Of a DNA stretch of 64,000 nucleotides, positions 1 to 12,527 are shown piece after piece. Below the pieces are notes generated by a model, which made no database searches, was not told where the DNA came from, and worked only from the letters and a program-made list of their open reading frames with translations. Every line of letters begins with the position of its first letter. Position 1 is the stretch's first letter. A program made the translations under genes and the position numbers. Source of the DNA: Ciona savignyi (taxonomy: Eukaryota; Chordata; Ascidiacea; Phlebobranchia; Cionidae); assembly GCA_000149265.1 (NCBI GenBank), contig CH002818.1:407073-471072 (forward strand). The letters run 5' to 3'.

Positions 1-3000
1 CTAAAATGCGATTCGGCAGAAAATTTAACCAGTCAAGGTAAGTTTTAACACATTAGGTCACATTCAATATTTTTTCTTTTTTCGTAACTATAAAACTATG
101 AAGTCATTTTAAATTTTCCGAACTACTTACAGCTGCAGAAAATAGTCAGACGCCTTTAAAACCGTTCTTACCCACGTTAACAACGTCAACACCTCTTGCT
201 GCTGAGGGTAAGCCACAATGCAATTATTATGTGCGTATATAAAACAATACACAGCAAAAACATTTTACATACAATTATTCTGTTGCATAGTTTTGTAGGA
301 AATTTAAAGTTACTTATTATGCGTGCTGGAATAGCAACTATTAATAGCTGAAGAACTGTGGATTATCGTTCATTCTGGGTGAAGTTTTGTTTAATCGCCT
401 TATTCAATATTCTATTATAGTTTTTACCACTTTTATGATAAGCCACAATGTAGTAATATATTTTGTATTCTCAGTAGTAGACCCAAATTCATGCTATTGC
501 CATGTGCGGTTATCAATAAGTTAAATCGTTTTTAAGTGAAATGCAAAGTCTATACATACTGTTTAAAAATAGTTTGAACTAATTTCAAGTACCAACAACC
601 ACCGTTGCTGGAGACATATCCTTCCCTCCAGACGAAACTGACACCCTCAGTCCCATCTCGAATATTAAAAAACGGGAAAAATCTAATAAAGGTAAATTAT
701 TTTGCGTGTTTTACCTCAAGTACACACATAAAGGTTGGCAGGTTGTAGTGAAGCATCTTCTAGCCTTCTCGTTTCTAAAGAGTTTGTAATCTGTAATGTT
801 TCAAAATTTCGTCCGACTGATTAGCTTGGTGGATTAGTGCGTTGCCTTTCTGCCGAAAGGTTAACCGGGCGGTGGGCGCGAGGTGATCTGACGAGGGCCC
901 GTGTGTTACCCCCCTTGTTTTTTTCCATTTTCGGGAATAGAGATGAATATCATAGCCTATATTATCCTTCAATACATCCGAAAGCACGCCAGTTTGAATG
1001 TCTTTGTTTTAAGTTCAGCCAAGTTTCGCGCCGATGTCAAGTTGCGTGCATATAATAATAAGTAAACTGATATTCCAACCCCTAAACCTGGTTATCACAT
1101 AACATTGAACAATTGACGAAGCTTCAACTTGTCTCTATATAAACACAGAAAACCAATCCGTATTACTAATCTACAGGCACGGACCGACTTTCTGTCGCCA
1201 GTATATCAGAACTGCATAGAAGGTGGAGCACAGTGCTGCGTCAGAAGTCGGTTAACGTTGATGTTATTAGTGAGGTAATTTGGTCGCTCGATGCCCGCTC
1301 TTCGTTTTATATCTGCTTCATGAATACACGATTTAATTAGTTTTAATTATTATTACTACTTAAATTAAAAAACATTTATTTATGTCTGTCCGTGCATAAT
1401 ACCACAGCTTGAAAACGACCGCTTGGCGCTTGAAAAAGAGATGAGATTGGTGGAAGAACGATCCAGTGAAGTTCAACTGGAGCTGCAGAATATCAACCAG
1501 TCTGGTACGTTTCTACCGCTTGGTGTCAGTATTGAGCTGATTTCAACATCATCGCATGTTGTTGTGACATGTATTAGGTGAACATAAAATAAACATCTTT
1601 AACATGTCGCAATCGAGCTTAACCTTTTTTAGCAAAGAACAAAAAATATGATTTTTTACCAAAATGATTAGTCCCATTCTGCAATTGGCATATCTCACAT
1701 TTTGGTTTGAAATACTGTACAATCTAGAGTGTTATTTGTGGCAAATATTTTAAAATGTTATATCTATAAAATAACTTTATATTATGTCGCTGTATCAAAA
1801 TCAAACAACATAAAATTGTTTAAATGCCAAATTTAAAACTTTTAATATCAGTGCGGCATGAAAATTGCGCTAGTAGCTTGACTTTGCCTACTATAGTAGG
1901 TTCATACACAAAAACCGCAAGAATTGTGTACAATCTAGACTGTTGTATTCTAAATGCGAATGGGAACATTTTAATACCAGTTAACTGACTTTGTTTTGAA
2001 TGCGTTCCCAATTGAAAAACGGTGTTTCATTGTCGCTGATGGCTTTGAACATATGTGTAGGCCTGGTCATTAAATTTTCACGGTAATCTCGTAACCTGAT
2101 CTCATGCTAATCCCTTTCCTACGGCCGTACCACTAATCCCAGCTAACCGCCCTTTACTAATTGAAATCCCCGTATAGTTTTAATGCGCACAATCAACTAC
2201 GCGCGATTAAATCCTGTTAGTCAACTTTCCCGCCTCGAAGAGTTCAATAACCTGCTGCATATTCAGTTAAAACATACAAACGTGTAATATGAAAACAATG
2301 GGGACATTATTATCTCCGTCTACAAAACTTAGAATGAACACTTTAACATTTCATATTGAGTTTTGCTAACATTTGTACATTATGTTCGATTCGGATAGAA
2401 GGTAATGCATTATTTAGTTCTTGCCGCGTCTCAGTCGGACTACACTTGTGCAGTCTGAAGCGTTTACCCTATGATTATCTTTTCGCCCAGCGTATTATAT
2501 CTGATGCTATGTCGTTCAATGAACGTGCTTACTCTAATACCTCCCAAGTAAACCCCATACACCGGCTAAGACTGCTTATCCCACGCAAGCAATCGCTCCC
2601 CGAAAATCCTTGATCGGATTTAGGTGGTTTGTGCCGAAAATATATAATCGGTCTTTACGATCTCCACTCCCAAATCCCTTCCCGAAGCTTTATATTCGCC
2701 CATCAGTCGACTGAAGCCCTTATTATGAACTTAACTGTAGCCTAGTAACATCTAATAAAACAGGTCGCTGAAGTATTTTTTTCAATAAGCAAAATATTTC
2801 GTGAGAAAGTGCAGTATGTAACGATTCTATTTTTGTAGTAGAAGTACATCTAGAGAATAAAATAGAAAAAAATGTTTACAAAGAAGAAAACGGTGTATTA
2901 TAATAAGGTTTATTTTAGTGTTCTTTGATTCTGCCTGCAAATTGTTTTATTTTCGCATCGTACTTTCTCAAACAAAATGGCGGACAGAACAATCCTTATG

Positions 3001-6000
3001 GTACGTGAGGAGCGCTGGTGCAAAGGCGCTTGCTTGTATAAATTGTATGATATTTTAGGCTAACCGCCCGTGCAATCATTCCAACAGTGGCCTGAATCAT
3101 TGTATAAAGTTCCAGTGCCAGGTGTAATTTCATCCGCGTGCTAAGCAAAGTCACCTTACCGAAGATAAGCGCAATTTGCTCGATCCGTAGAAAATTGCCG
3201 CCTGTCCCGAAACATTCCCGCGCGAGCGATTTTCTCGACACTTTCATGTTAATTGGAGTAAAAGAGTCGACAGTGGTACGATCCTACGATGCGCACGTCG
3301 CAATCTACGATCCTATCTCACTCCGCTCTTCGATTGAGGGTCAACCCCTTGTCAGTCAGGATTAGTACGAGCGTCGAAGTCACTTAGAACCTCCGCTTTT
3401 ATCCACCACCCATTACTCGTCTCTCGTTTCTCCTACGAAAGTTGTCGCTTGGAAGCCACCAACAAACAGCCGAAACATTACCATGAAAATCAACAATCGA
3501 AAAGCGCGTTCCGTGATTCCACGCTCTGTTGTCCAAACCCCAAGAGGTAAAATCAAGCGCTATTGAAACTCAGATTGGCCGCGTTTATATCCGGATGTGA
3601 AATAACGCACAAAATCAGCCTCAATATGTTTAAAAACTAGCGAAGTCCCTTCGTTTAAGTTATAAAATGGACGAGTTAATTAAAACCACGTCACACATTT
3701 TCCGTTTCCAGAAAATATTATTTTAATCAATCACCCTACATTTTCGCTTAATTACGCGTTCGCCCTAAGTTTGAATCAATCTATCCGCGTGGTGGTGGCA
3801 AAGAGCAGCATAATCAACTTGCGATTGATCGGAAGATAAGCTGTCATACCCGCATCCTGTCCATTTAAACTAAAACACGAATTCGTAATTAGCGCCTCCC
3901 CCTACGCTAACCTTAAGCCTTGCCGTGATTTTCTGAAGTGTCAAACCAATCCAGATAATGCTGCAACGATCGGGTTGTTACTTTCTCCGTAACACTTGCA
4001 TGTTGCGAACTGAATCCCCCCGCAGTCTTATGTCGGTGATCATCGCCATATATGTTTGTTGTACCACTGTCACGGTCATTATCTGTAAGTCGCCGACTCT
4101 ATTTTAACCTGCCGCCGAACCGCGTATATATTTATATTCGATTTTATCGTTCATCGGTAGATTTACATAAGAATTCTATAGCTCTAGTGCCGACCGCCTA
4201 CTTCGACAAAACTAATCATCAAAGAGACAGCGCGGCCAAGGTGCCACTGATTCACCCATGAATATCGCCACGGGTTGTGATGGATTATGACTTGTTATGG
4301 CAACTTGTAATTTTGTAACAGCTTCTGCCACCCGGATAGTTGTACATCGACACTGTAACACTCTACTTTCGAAGCACATAACATTTTTACAAAAGTATTC
4401 TTTTTTATTTAAATTAGATGACATAATTCCCCTTTAGAAAGTAGTGATAAACTAATTAAAATTAATGTTGCCTAATTTTCATGATGGTTATATTTTTATG
4501 TACAATGGGAGTCAGTAAAAAGGGCCAAACAGTAAACACAAACCACAAAATCAAAAGAATCGCAAAAAATGTTTATACGTGTACTAATGTACAGTTTATT
4601 TAAAATATTTAGACTAAAATTATGAATTTTCACACAAAGATAATGCAAACCCAAAGTTTTGAATTTGCAACAGCAAACCAAGGAATATTTCCGGAAATTT
4701 TCGTTTTGTTGAGCGTAGGTAGCCGCCTAGCCATGTCGCCACATAAACCGACAATTCCTGGAACACATTAAATGAAAACATTGTTCGCCGACACCGTACC
4801 ACGGAGTAAACCCGGGTGGTCTTTGTTCGATCATAATGCCCTCTCGTCATCTGTCCTCGCACTCAATCATCACAACTACTCGAGTATTGTAGCAGCAATT
4901 TATTTTGACAAGCTCCCCTGTTCGAAATGTTCGTCCAGTCTGTCGCTCACACAGCGCTCGGACCACGCAAATTATCGTTGAAACGTTGATGCAACATGAC
5001 GGCAAGCATCTCGTAGAATTGGGTCGATCAGTAGGTCAAGGTTGCGTTTCAGTTTTCATCTACAAATGGTGGTGAAAAAGTGAGAACCTTTATTTATAAT
5101 AAAACAAGTTCTCCCAATCATTTTGCTAGGTCCGTTTGTATTCAACTCAGTGTTATTTCAATGGCGATCCCATTCATATCGGTAAAAGCTGCAGATCTGA
5201 ATTTTCAACAGCAGTGCCATTGTGGGTGGCCATACGTCATTCTAATTCCTGAATTCCCATGTAACACCGTCCATCAGCGAGCGTGAAGCGTTTCGATTCC
5301 AGGGGCTTAAGTGACCGTAGCCACCGGCAGTCAAACCACGTCGTCCTAAACCTGCAACTATTTTGTTCGGAGCGGGTTCTCGAGTTGCAAAAATCGTTTA
5401 CGAAAACTTAGTCGTCTTATCTGTAAAAGCTGCCATTATTCTTACCGAAAAATGATGCTAAGGTTTCAGTAGCGTGTACAAAATGACTTTATACCAATAT
5501 AATTTCGGAGTCTTACCGATGCAATGGTAGAAACTATGTTATTTCACCGTAAACTTTCTTGTCGAAAACAAAATCGATATTAAGTATTATGTCGTGTAAT
5601 CACATACTAACAACTCAGGACAGTAGCTTTGGCAAATTTATGTAAAACTTGTGGGGGTTAGAGTATTTTTTCCTGTAACTGGTAACGCTTTAAGCTCTTA
5701 CTCTAATGTTTTTAAAAATAAATTACCACATCACGGTTGGCCAATTATTAATTAACACCTTCACTTTTGTCGCTGGTTTACCGCAATCTTATCCTCGTTA
5801 GAGAAGACAATTGAAATGTCTAATTATTTTGCCCTCAACGCTACCACGACAATATAAATCGACACGATGTCGCGGTCAAACTATCCTGCCGGAAATACAA
5901 CTCCCCGCAATATCCGTGATTATTAAAATACCTCGGACGTTGTTTAACCGCATGGTGGCATTGTCTAGTCGATATAATTCCAGGTTATTAAACCAGGAGA

Positions 6001-9000
6001 AAATTCGTGTTGTTCAATCTCCATATTAGGGGTTCATAAACTGTATGGTCGTAACGTGGTGTACCGATGGTTACAAACTGGTATTACAACTAGTTGTGGT
6101 GAATAGATGATACGATATAAGTTAATTTATGTGTTTACAGGCTGCTGGCTTNNNNNNNNNNNNNNNNNNNNNNNNNNNNNNNNNNNNNNNNNNNNNNNNN
6201 NNNNNNNNNNNNNNNNNNNNNNNNNNNNNNNNNNNNNNNNNNNNNNNNNNNTGTAAAATCTGATCACCTTTACATTATCTTGTGCCCACAGAGTTAAAGA
6301 ACTATTTTAGTAGAACCCATTGAACCATTGGGTTTAGGCAATGTCCGCTAAGTGTCTTGTCCAAGGACTAAACCGACAAGCAGGCATCTGGTTTCGAACC
6401 CACCACCATTTAACTTGCTTTCATGCGCAATTCCAATAAACTGGCTAGGTAATACCAGCATACAGTCATAAATTATTGTTGCACCAACCACCACCCACCC
6501 CAGGACTCACTGAATCACCCCTCCTCACGCTTAATATGAGCCAGGACATCGCGGATATTATGGATTCCGCTCGGAAATCCATCGGCTATAAACTACCTCA
6601 GGACAAGGAGTGGGCAACTGATCCCTAATAGTTGTTTTCTGTTGGTACCAAAATAGATTTTGCCAAACAAATAATTAAATTTGTTAACGGCGTCGTTTCA
6701 AATACTTAGACCTCCTAACCGAATAATCTTGCACATGGTGTGTGTCTCATATCATTAATAACTTAATTATTTTCTATAATTGGTGCGCTTAATTTGTAAT
6801 CTTTTAGTCCGTGCTAATTTGAGAATAAGGTTCTCAATAAACTATTTTCTGTAATTATATACCTGCATTGGTGCACATATCTAGCCTTCTTCGTAATAAA
6901 GATAATGTCTTTGCCGAAATAAAACGTCGTATATATTTAACGAATCCACAATCAGCCCTACAATTACTCAATGGTTAAAGAATTCCACATCGAAATATTT
7001 ATCACTGTTACCAGATAGGTTAACTCGTGCCCGAGCAAACAAAAATTGCAATGTTTTATATACAATAGAAACGTTGTTGTTGAACATAAATATAAACCCT
7101 ATATCATTGCTTAAGGTAGGAATAAGTTACTGCTCAATTGGTTGAATCGTCAGTCGAAAGATCGAAACCTACCACTTGGCTATAACCGGCCGGTTGGACT
7201 AACGGTTGATTGCGTCACCTTTCAATCGAAAGGTTGCAGGTGCTAAACTGGTCGCTAGCTTGTCGGTTAAGTCTATGGGCAAGGCACTTGGATAGGATAG
7301 GATATTTATCTTTATCCTCGTAACGTGGTGTACCGATGGTTACAAACTGGTATTACAACTAGTTGTGGTGAATAGATGATACGATATAAGTTAATTTATG
7401 TGTTTACAGGCTGCTGGCTTCGTACTGTTTGCTTTTAGGATTTCTCCCAACCAAAAATGAAAATGAAAATCGTGTCAATACAATAGAAGTGCAGAATTAG
7501 GAGATCTTTCTTTGAGAGAAATTCCTTTTCGGGATAAACTGTCAATTTTTTGAATTATTTAATAAAAGCACGTACGTTTGTCGTAGTTTCCTACCAATCC
7601 TTGTCAACATCCAAATTTTTCCGCAGACTCAAACATAAAAAATGTGTTTTCTGAGTAATTATTAAAGCTGCTGTTGCGTTTATACTTTCTGCTGTTCGGC
7701 GCCATATTCCGTGGCGAGTGTTTGTTGTCGCCACTTGTTATCGTCGCTCGGACGGATCCCTTGTTCCACTCAGCTGGTGAGCCGCGTTCACACCCCCCAA
7801 CCCTATTCATCTTAATTTTCCCACGCTGCGTGACGTAGATCGCGCGACACTTGTACACTTCGTCATTTTTACGATAAATCCATTCGCAACCACCCAGTCT
7901 ATTTAGTAAACTATCTACGCTCAATACTGCGCAGTATCGAGCTACCAAGCAAATAAACCAAGAATACTGTACTATATGTTACAATGGCCACATAAGAAAT
8001 TACATACTGCAGCTGTTTTTGGCTTGGTTCCTTGCGAGGCGCACTGTATGAGGTTCCACGTACTTCTTTACTGTGGCTACCTTGAGTGGTGTATGATTCT
8101 ACATAAATAGCTCACAGTTTATTTTTTTCTTCCAGGAAACCATAGATCAAGAAAGGAACGGGAAGGCCAATTAACACAGGAGTGGTTCCAACTTGTGCAT
8201 AAGAAGAACGCGATATTGCGCGAGCAAGACCAACTTACTCTTATGTGAGTTATTTGCATTTAACTGAGAAATAAAACCAACGGCGCACACTATACAACAT
8301 GTTAAACCGAATCTCCACAAAACCGGCGCCGAATCTCTCTGGATAAATTGTGTAACAAGATGTATTAATCGTTCACCCTATAATAGCAATGTCGGCAATG
8401 CACTTCGTATAATTATTATTAGCGATTCAAGCGCCAATAAGATATCAGCTAATGTATAGATTTCCATTGTTTCTTGACCTTTGGTTAACCTTAGTGAGCA
8501 CTTGCTAAGGACATGCTAGTCAATAAAATACGCAAAGTGTTTTAGTAATTACCCCAAAACTCGTTTGAACCATTGGAAAATGACGTGTTTTTGTCAAGTA
8601 GTCTCGGTTGTATGTGCCGTTGAGTTGGCCATTGTGTTGAGCATCATGGAGTTAGTTGGCGCCGTGGTTTGGCTCAGTACCGGATGCTGTGCGTTGTTTG
8701 AAGTGTGCCGACTAGTTTTAGTCGTATATGCCTTCTTATTAATGTAGTTTGGCGTGATTTCTTTCTTTAAGTATTTTAAGTTGCTCGATGGGTAATTTGA
8801 AATAATCTCCTATTTGGCCTTACAGCTTTAAATTGCACTTTTTGAAAATATGAACTCCCCATCTGATCTTAAAAATGTTTAACTTTTATCTAGATTTAAG
8901 ATTTTCCAAAGTTTGTTTGTAAGTGCAATTTAAGACATCAATACCGAATTATATTTTCCACAATCGTGTTATGCTTGCAGGGAGGAGGACCAGAGCATCA

Positions 9001-12000
9001 ACCGACGAATTGAAAAGATCCACGCGGAGCTCATACCTCTTATGGCCATTGAAGGTGAATAATGACGTAACTATGACATCATAATTCGTTGGCGCAACAA
9101 ACAGTGACAAAACAGGTCATGACCCGTTTCCTCGCCTTAGTTTAGTATGGTGGAGAAACACAGCATGTAACCACGCTAAGGAGCTACTTTTGTGGAGCTT
9201 CTTTACGCGACAAAACATCTAAAATCCCGTAAAAAAACATGGCCAATCCTTAGGAATCGCAGCAAACTCTTTAAACCCTAATCTAAAAGTTTGAAATGTG
9301 TATTGCCAGCAAATCTGCCCGAAAACCGATCTCGGTATACGCAATTTTATCATAATATTTTACATCTTCACAAATGCACTTGTAATGCAAGTCTGAGTCA
9401 ACCCTTATACGTCACAATGGGTATACCTCGCCATGATTGGCGGTCTTACACAGGTTCCAATGTTTACATGAATCAGGAACTGTCGATCATAGCGCCATAT
9501 TGCGTCAGAATGGCATCATCGACGATTTGTATTTAGCAGTATGTGGGCCGTAGTCCGCACGTTTTCACCAAAAGAGCAATAAACTGTTTGTTGCTGACAC
9601 AGTTTTAATCTTTCGCTTTAAAGTCTATGTGGCGCAGGCTGGTATGAAGTGAGCATTTTATTAAATCGCTAATCCGACGTGCGGACCGTGATATTTCAAG
9701 ATACAGAATTTTAAACAATACAACATCAAAAAAACCGAACCTCTTTGTATTACCTAGCAACTGATTAATAGAGACCGCGTTTTATATTTTTTATATTTTT
9801 TTAAAAAAGCGAAAAGTGTGTTTAACGAGACTATGATTTGGGTAATATTTGTTTGTTTAAATTAAATAGTTTATCCAGCCATATTCTTACATACAGCCTT
9901 GTTGACTACTTGTCCGTTGACCTATTCTAAAGTAAATTTTGCGAATAAAAAAATCCTCCGCGTTTTCTTCATATTTTATGGAAATTTTATTTTTTACTTT
10001 AATATTGTTCATTTTCACCCAGGCCAGTGTTGAACCAAACCTAGAAAGTTTGTAATGTTTTATCGAAAATTGTTGTGTTAATTTGCTAAAAATACAGCTG
10101 AAAGTTGAGCGATTCGCCAGCGATTAATGCTTTGCGGCGGTGGTCCTTATCTCCGGCTATCTATCGCGTATTAAGCTAATCCTGTCGAATATTCCCTTGT
10201 ATCCCGGTGCACCCGAAATCCGATTACCGTAGATCAAAGTTATCGGCTCGATCTACTACGAGCATGTGTACGCCATATACGTCATGAGCTATGTGTGCGT
10301 CGAGGTTACGTAAGCTACTTTCAACGTCGCCGATTAGATCTCAGTTTAGTGTGAACGCTGTCTGCAAACCGGCATTAGTTCTACGTTGAATTGATGAATC
10401 ATTTAAATGGACGTGAACTTAATGTGGTGGAAATGTATTGCTTAAAAATGTTGGTACTTTGGTAACGTCTTCCATTGACCTTGAGTTGTCGTAGCCAATA
10501 AAGACATGTGGCGCTCGCATAATAAGTGGGGTTTGGCAGATTCCTTTCATCAATTTCATGACGGGAATTTCCACACCAGGCTCCGAGAGACAGCTCACAA
10601 AATGGTGGCGCCGCATTTTCTACCTTCCATTCCACCATCAAGGTTATTAATATTGTTTCCACCATGTAGTCGCCATTATGACGTTACAGTGGCCTATGAT
10701 GACGGCGCCGCGATGTCTGTGTATGTGACGAGTGTTTATAATTACTTGGCTTCTCTTGCGCGTCCGAGACCTCCATTTGTACAGCTTTAATTATGAAAAT
10801 TTATTTTCGTTGCTACCGCAAACTAAATGGCAGTTCTTATTGTTGACAATTGATGATTTGTATCGTTTTTGACGATTACGGTTGCATCTTAACTCATCGC
10901 ATAACCGTTTACAGCACTTTAATTAACAAAAAATGTATGCGGCTTGAACCAAGGAATTTGCTTCGAGGAAGTGTTTTCTTTCACGTGAAGTTTTCAAGAC
11001 GTTTAAGGCGAACTTTCTTGGTAACTTGCGGCGCAGGGACTCGCCGCAGTTCCGCCCGATGCTTGTTGCTCAAATAAACGCGACCAGATATGTATATCTT
11101 CTTGTTTATTTTCGGATTCTGTCGCGGTTGCGTTCTAGGTGCGCCGGAGCAGGTGTGATTTTAGCGTGTATTTTACAGCGAGCTGAATGCATTTCGTTTT
11201 GCCTGTGACACACATGGATATGTTATAAAGACTTTAAGTTTCCTGTCCCGACAATCTACTGAAGTGATTCCGAGAAATAGCAGCACTGAGCAAGCGTGGA
11301 TAATTATACAGTGGGATCGCAAAACTCGATACAACCGTGCAATTAGACTTGTTTGTGGCCGATCTCTTTGTCTTCCATACACGGCCCGCATCTCCGCCGC
11401 CAGCAATTTGGCATCGGAAATATTAATCATAGCGGCCAGCCGCAAACACGTTATATATGAGTTATCTTTTTTACTCCCCTCTTAGTGAAGCACGTTGCTA
11501 TTATGTGATCCAAACCCATCAATCTCCATCGACAATTTATCCTGCGAACCAAACTCGGTTTTTATTCGCAACTTATTCTAAGTTATCGTAACGAATACTG
11601 CGCTTGTTTCTCGCAACAATTGTTTGTGACTGGTTGTCAACGCGCGACCTTCAGTGCTTGCAACATAAACATATGATTGTGACGACATATAGCGCAAGAC
11701 CACCCGACGCTTGTTTACAATGTGAAAAAATTGTTTAATTCAATATTAAAATCGAGCTTAGAAGGATAATCTTAAGCCGCAACATGCCACTAAGTATTAT
11801 TACGGCAAACCCCATGTTTAGAAACGCATTACGTAATCCCTCATAACGCCAGAATCTTCTGTATGACTTATTCTTCGAATGTTTTGACATGGCGATAGGC
11901 GGTTTAATGGATTAAAATTCAACAATAATTGCGGTTATCACATTCTGATTAAGTGTATTGTAAATTGTGCGTTCAACCGGTCAAGCGTTACGCTCCCAAG

Positions 12001-12527
12001 TTTCTTTAAGTTAATATCGATATTCTTAACATGTTCACACCCACTTCCAGAAAGTGCCATTTGTCGTTTTTTATAGGGTTGAATCTAATTTTTTTTCTCG
12101 CGGATTGAAAAGATTTGCAGTCAATTGCCAATGCACTTAGCCATAGGTTGTGACGGCTATCGCAAGAAATATGTTACCTCTAAACCGGCCTATACAACTA
12201 CAAACCATTCTTCCCGGCAGATATCATGAAAACGATGGCTCAGAAAGATCGAGAGCAAATCCTGCTGGAAGAGAAGTTCACACTGGTCAATGAAAGAGAC
12301 CGAATCAACCAGGAAATGAATGAAAAAGAACAACTGTGAGTTCATCACATTTTTTTCGTATTTTTAAGTAAAACTTGGCTCTCGAATATTGTTTAGTTTT
12401 TTGTTCTGGCGCTAACTCATATTGTAAAATATACAGGGCTTTGGAAGAGGAAGAACGTCTTCAAACCAGTCTCGGCCAAAACATGTCCAAAGTCGTTCAA
12501 CAGGATGAAAAATGTCGTATCATGTAA
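1..12527 (+). CDS. EHBP1: EHBP1-family protein (EH-domain binding protein 1), C-terminal half with bMERB domain; 5'-partial
   Basis: Exons read at 1-37 (start off the window), 133-207, 590-691, 1177-1274, 1408-1504, 8136-8244, 8981-9054, 12221-12335 and 12437-12527. All have GT-AG borders and phases that join into one 265-residue frame ending TAA at 12525-12527. The first third is Ser/Thr/Pro-rich. Exon 1408-1504 starts a charged coiled coil. The last four exons form a bMERB domain (EWFQLVHKKNAIL, then RRIEKIHAEL, then KDREQILLEEKFTLVNERD). It resembles the EHBP1/EHBP1L1 type more than MICAL, notably in the tail EEEERLQTSLGQN. bMERB domains bind Rab8/Rab10-type GTPases, and EHBP1 links recycling endosomes to actin and EHD proteins. 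The N-terminal C2 and CH domains would lie left of position 1. The protein ends in CRIM, a fit to the CaaX prenylation box. The family is clear; whether it is the only Ciona member is not. Confidence 0.85.
820..955 (+). repeat. tRNA-derived SINE fragment, internally deleted
   Basis: It begins with an A-box-like stretch (TTAGCTTGGTGGATTAGTGC) and the CTTTCTGCCGAAAGGTT segment. It then jumps to the tail part shared with the copy at 49012 (GGGCGCGAGGTGATCTGACGA, then GTGTGTTACCCCCC). The tail ends in a T-run and GAATATC. The SINE middle is missing. It lies in an intron of the EHBP1-family gene. Confidence 0.65.
6049..6151 (+). repeat. 103-bp direct duplicate ending exactly at the assembly gap (left copy)
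   Basis: Identical by eye to 7318-7420. It ends at the last base before the N run. The matching copy continues into unique sequence, so this looks like an unmerged contig end or a second haplotype rather than a biological repeat. Confidence 0.85.
6152..6251. other. Assembly gap, 100 N
   Basis: Exactly 100 undetermined bases, the usual placeholder for a gap of unknown size. It lies inside the EHBP1 intron. Confidence 0.99.
6290..6410 (-). repeat. tRNA-derived SINE fragment (reverse orientation)
   Basis: The reverse complement contains the B-box GGTTCGAAACCAG and then CTTGTCGGTTTAGTCCTTGG and GACACTTAGCGGACATTGCC, as in the copies at 49012 and 55235. Confidence 0.65.
6504..6628 (+). CDS. EHBP1: Alternative terminal coding exon of the EHBP1-family gene
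   Basis: A polypyrimidine/CAG acceptor at 6501-6503 opens a frame that accepts the single G left over from the donor after exon 1408-1504. It reads 41 more codons (including LNMSQDIADIMDS and ARKSIGYKLPQDKEW) to TAA at 6626-6628, immediately followed by TAG. No GT donor fits inside the frame, and AATAAA lies about 210 nt downstream. Using this exon would give a protein that keeps the first coiled coil but lacks the bMERB domain and the CaaX box. It lies between a 100-N gap and SINE remnants, so its placement depends on that assembly join. Low-complexity-free coding composition and correct phase support it; no transcript evidence was available. Confidence 0.5.
6836..6841 (+). other. Candidate polyadenylation signal AATAAA for the alternative last exon
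   Basis: A canonical hexamer about 210 nt after the stop at 6628. It is consistent with premature 3' end formation inside the large EHBP1 intron, but AATAAA is common by chance in DNA this AT-rich. Confidence 0.3.
7178..7317 (+). repeat. tRNA-derived SINE fragment
   Basis: CCGGTTGGACTAACGGTTGA (A-box region), CACCTTTCAATCGAAAGG, the CTGGTCGCTAGCTTGTCGGTT block, then a GGATAGGATA tail. It ends exactly where the duplicated 103-bp block starts. Confidence 0.65.
7318..7420 (+). repeat. 103-bp direct duplicate (right copy)
   Basis: Matches 6049-6151 base for base by eye. It is preceded by SINE-tail sequence and followed by unique intron, so it is the better anchored copy. Confidence 0.85.
9055..12220 (+). 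other. 3.2-kb intron of the EHBP1-family gene
   Basis: No exon or repeat recognised. The part from 10100 to 11500 is less AT-rich than its surroundings and carries overlapping short frames on both strands. That suits conserved non-coding DNA as well as chance. Confidence 0.5.

Larger units (their letters stand above)
1505..8135 (+). other. Large intron of the EHBP1-family gene
   Basis: Apart from the alternative last exon, SINE pieces, gap and duplicate listed separately, I see no coding signal. Open frames here are under 120 codons, mostly without ATG, and lack splice support. Confidence 0.6.
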
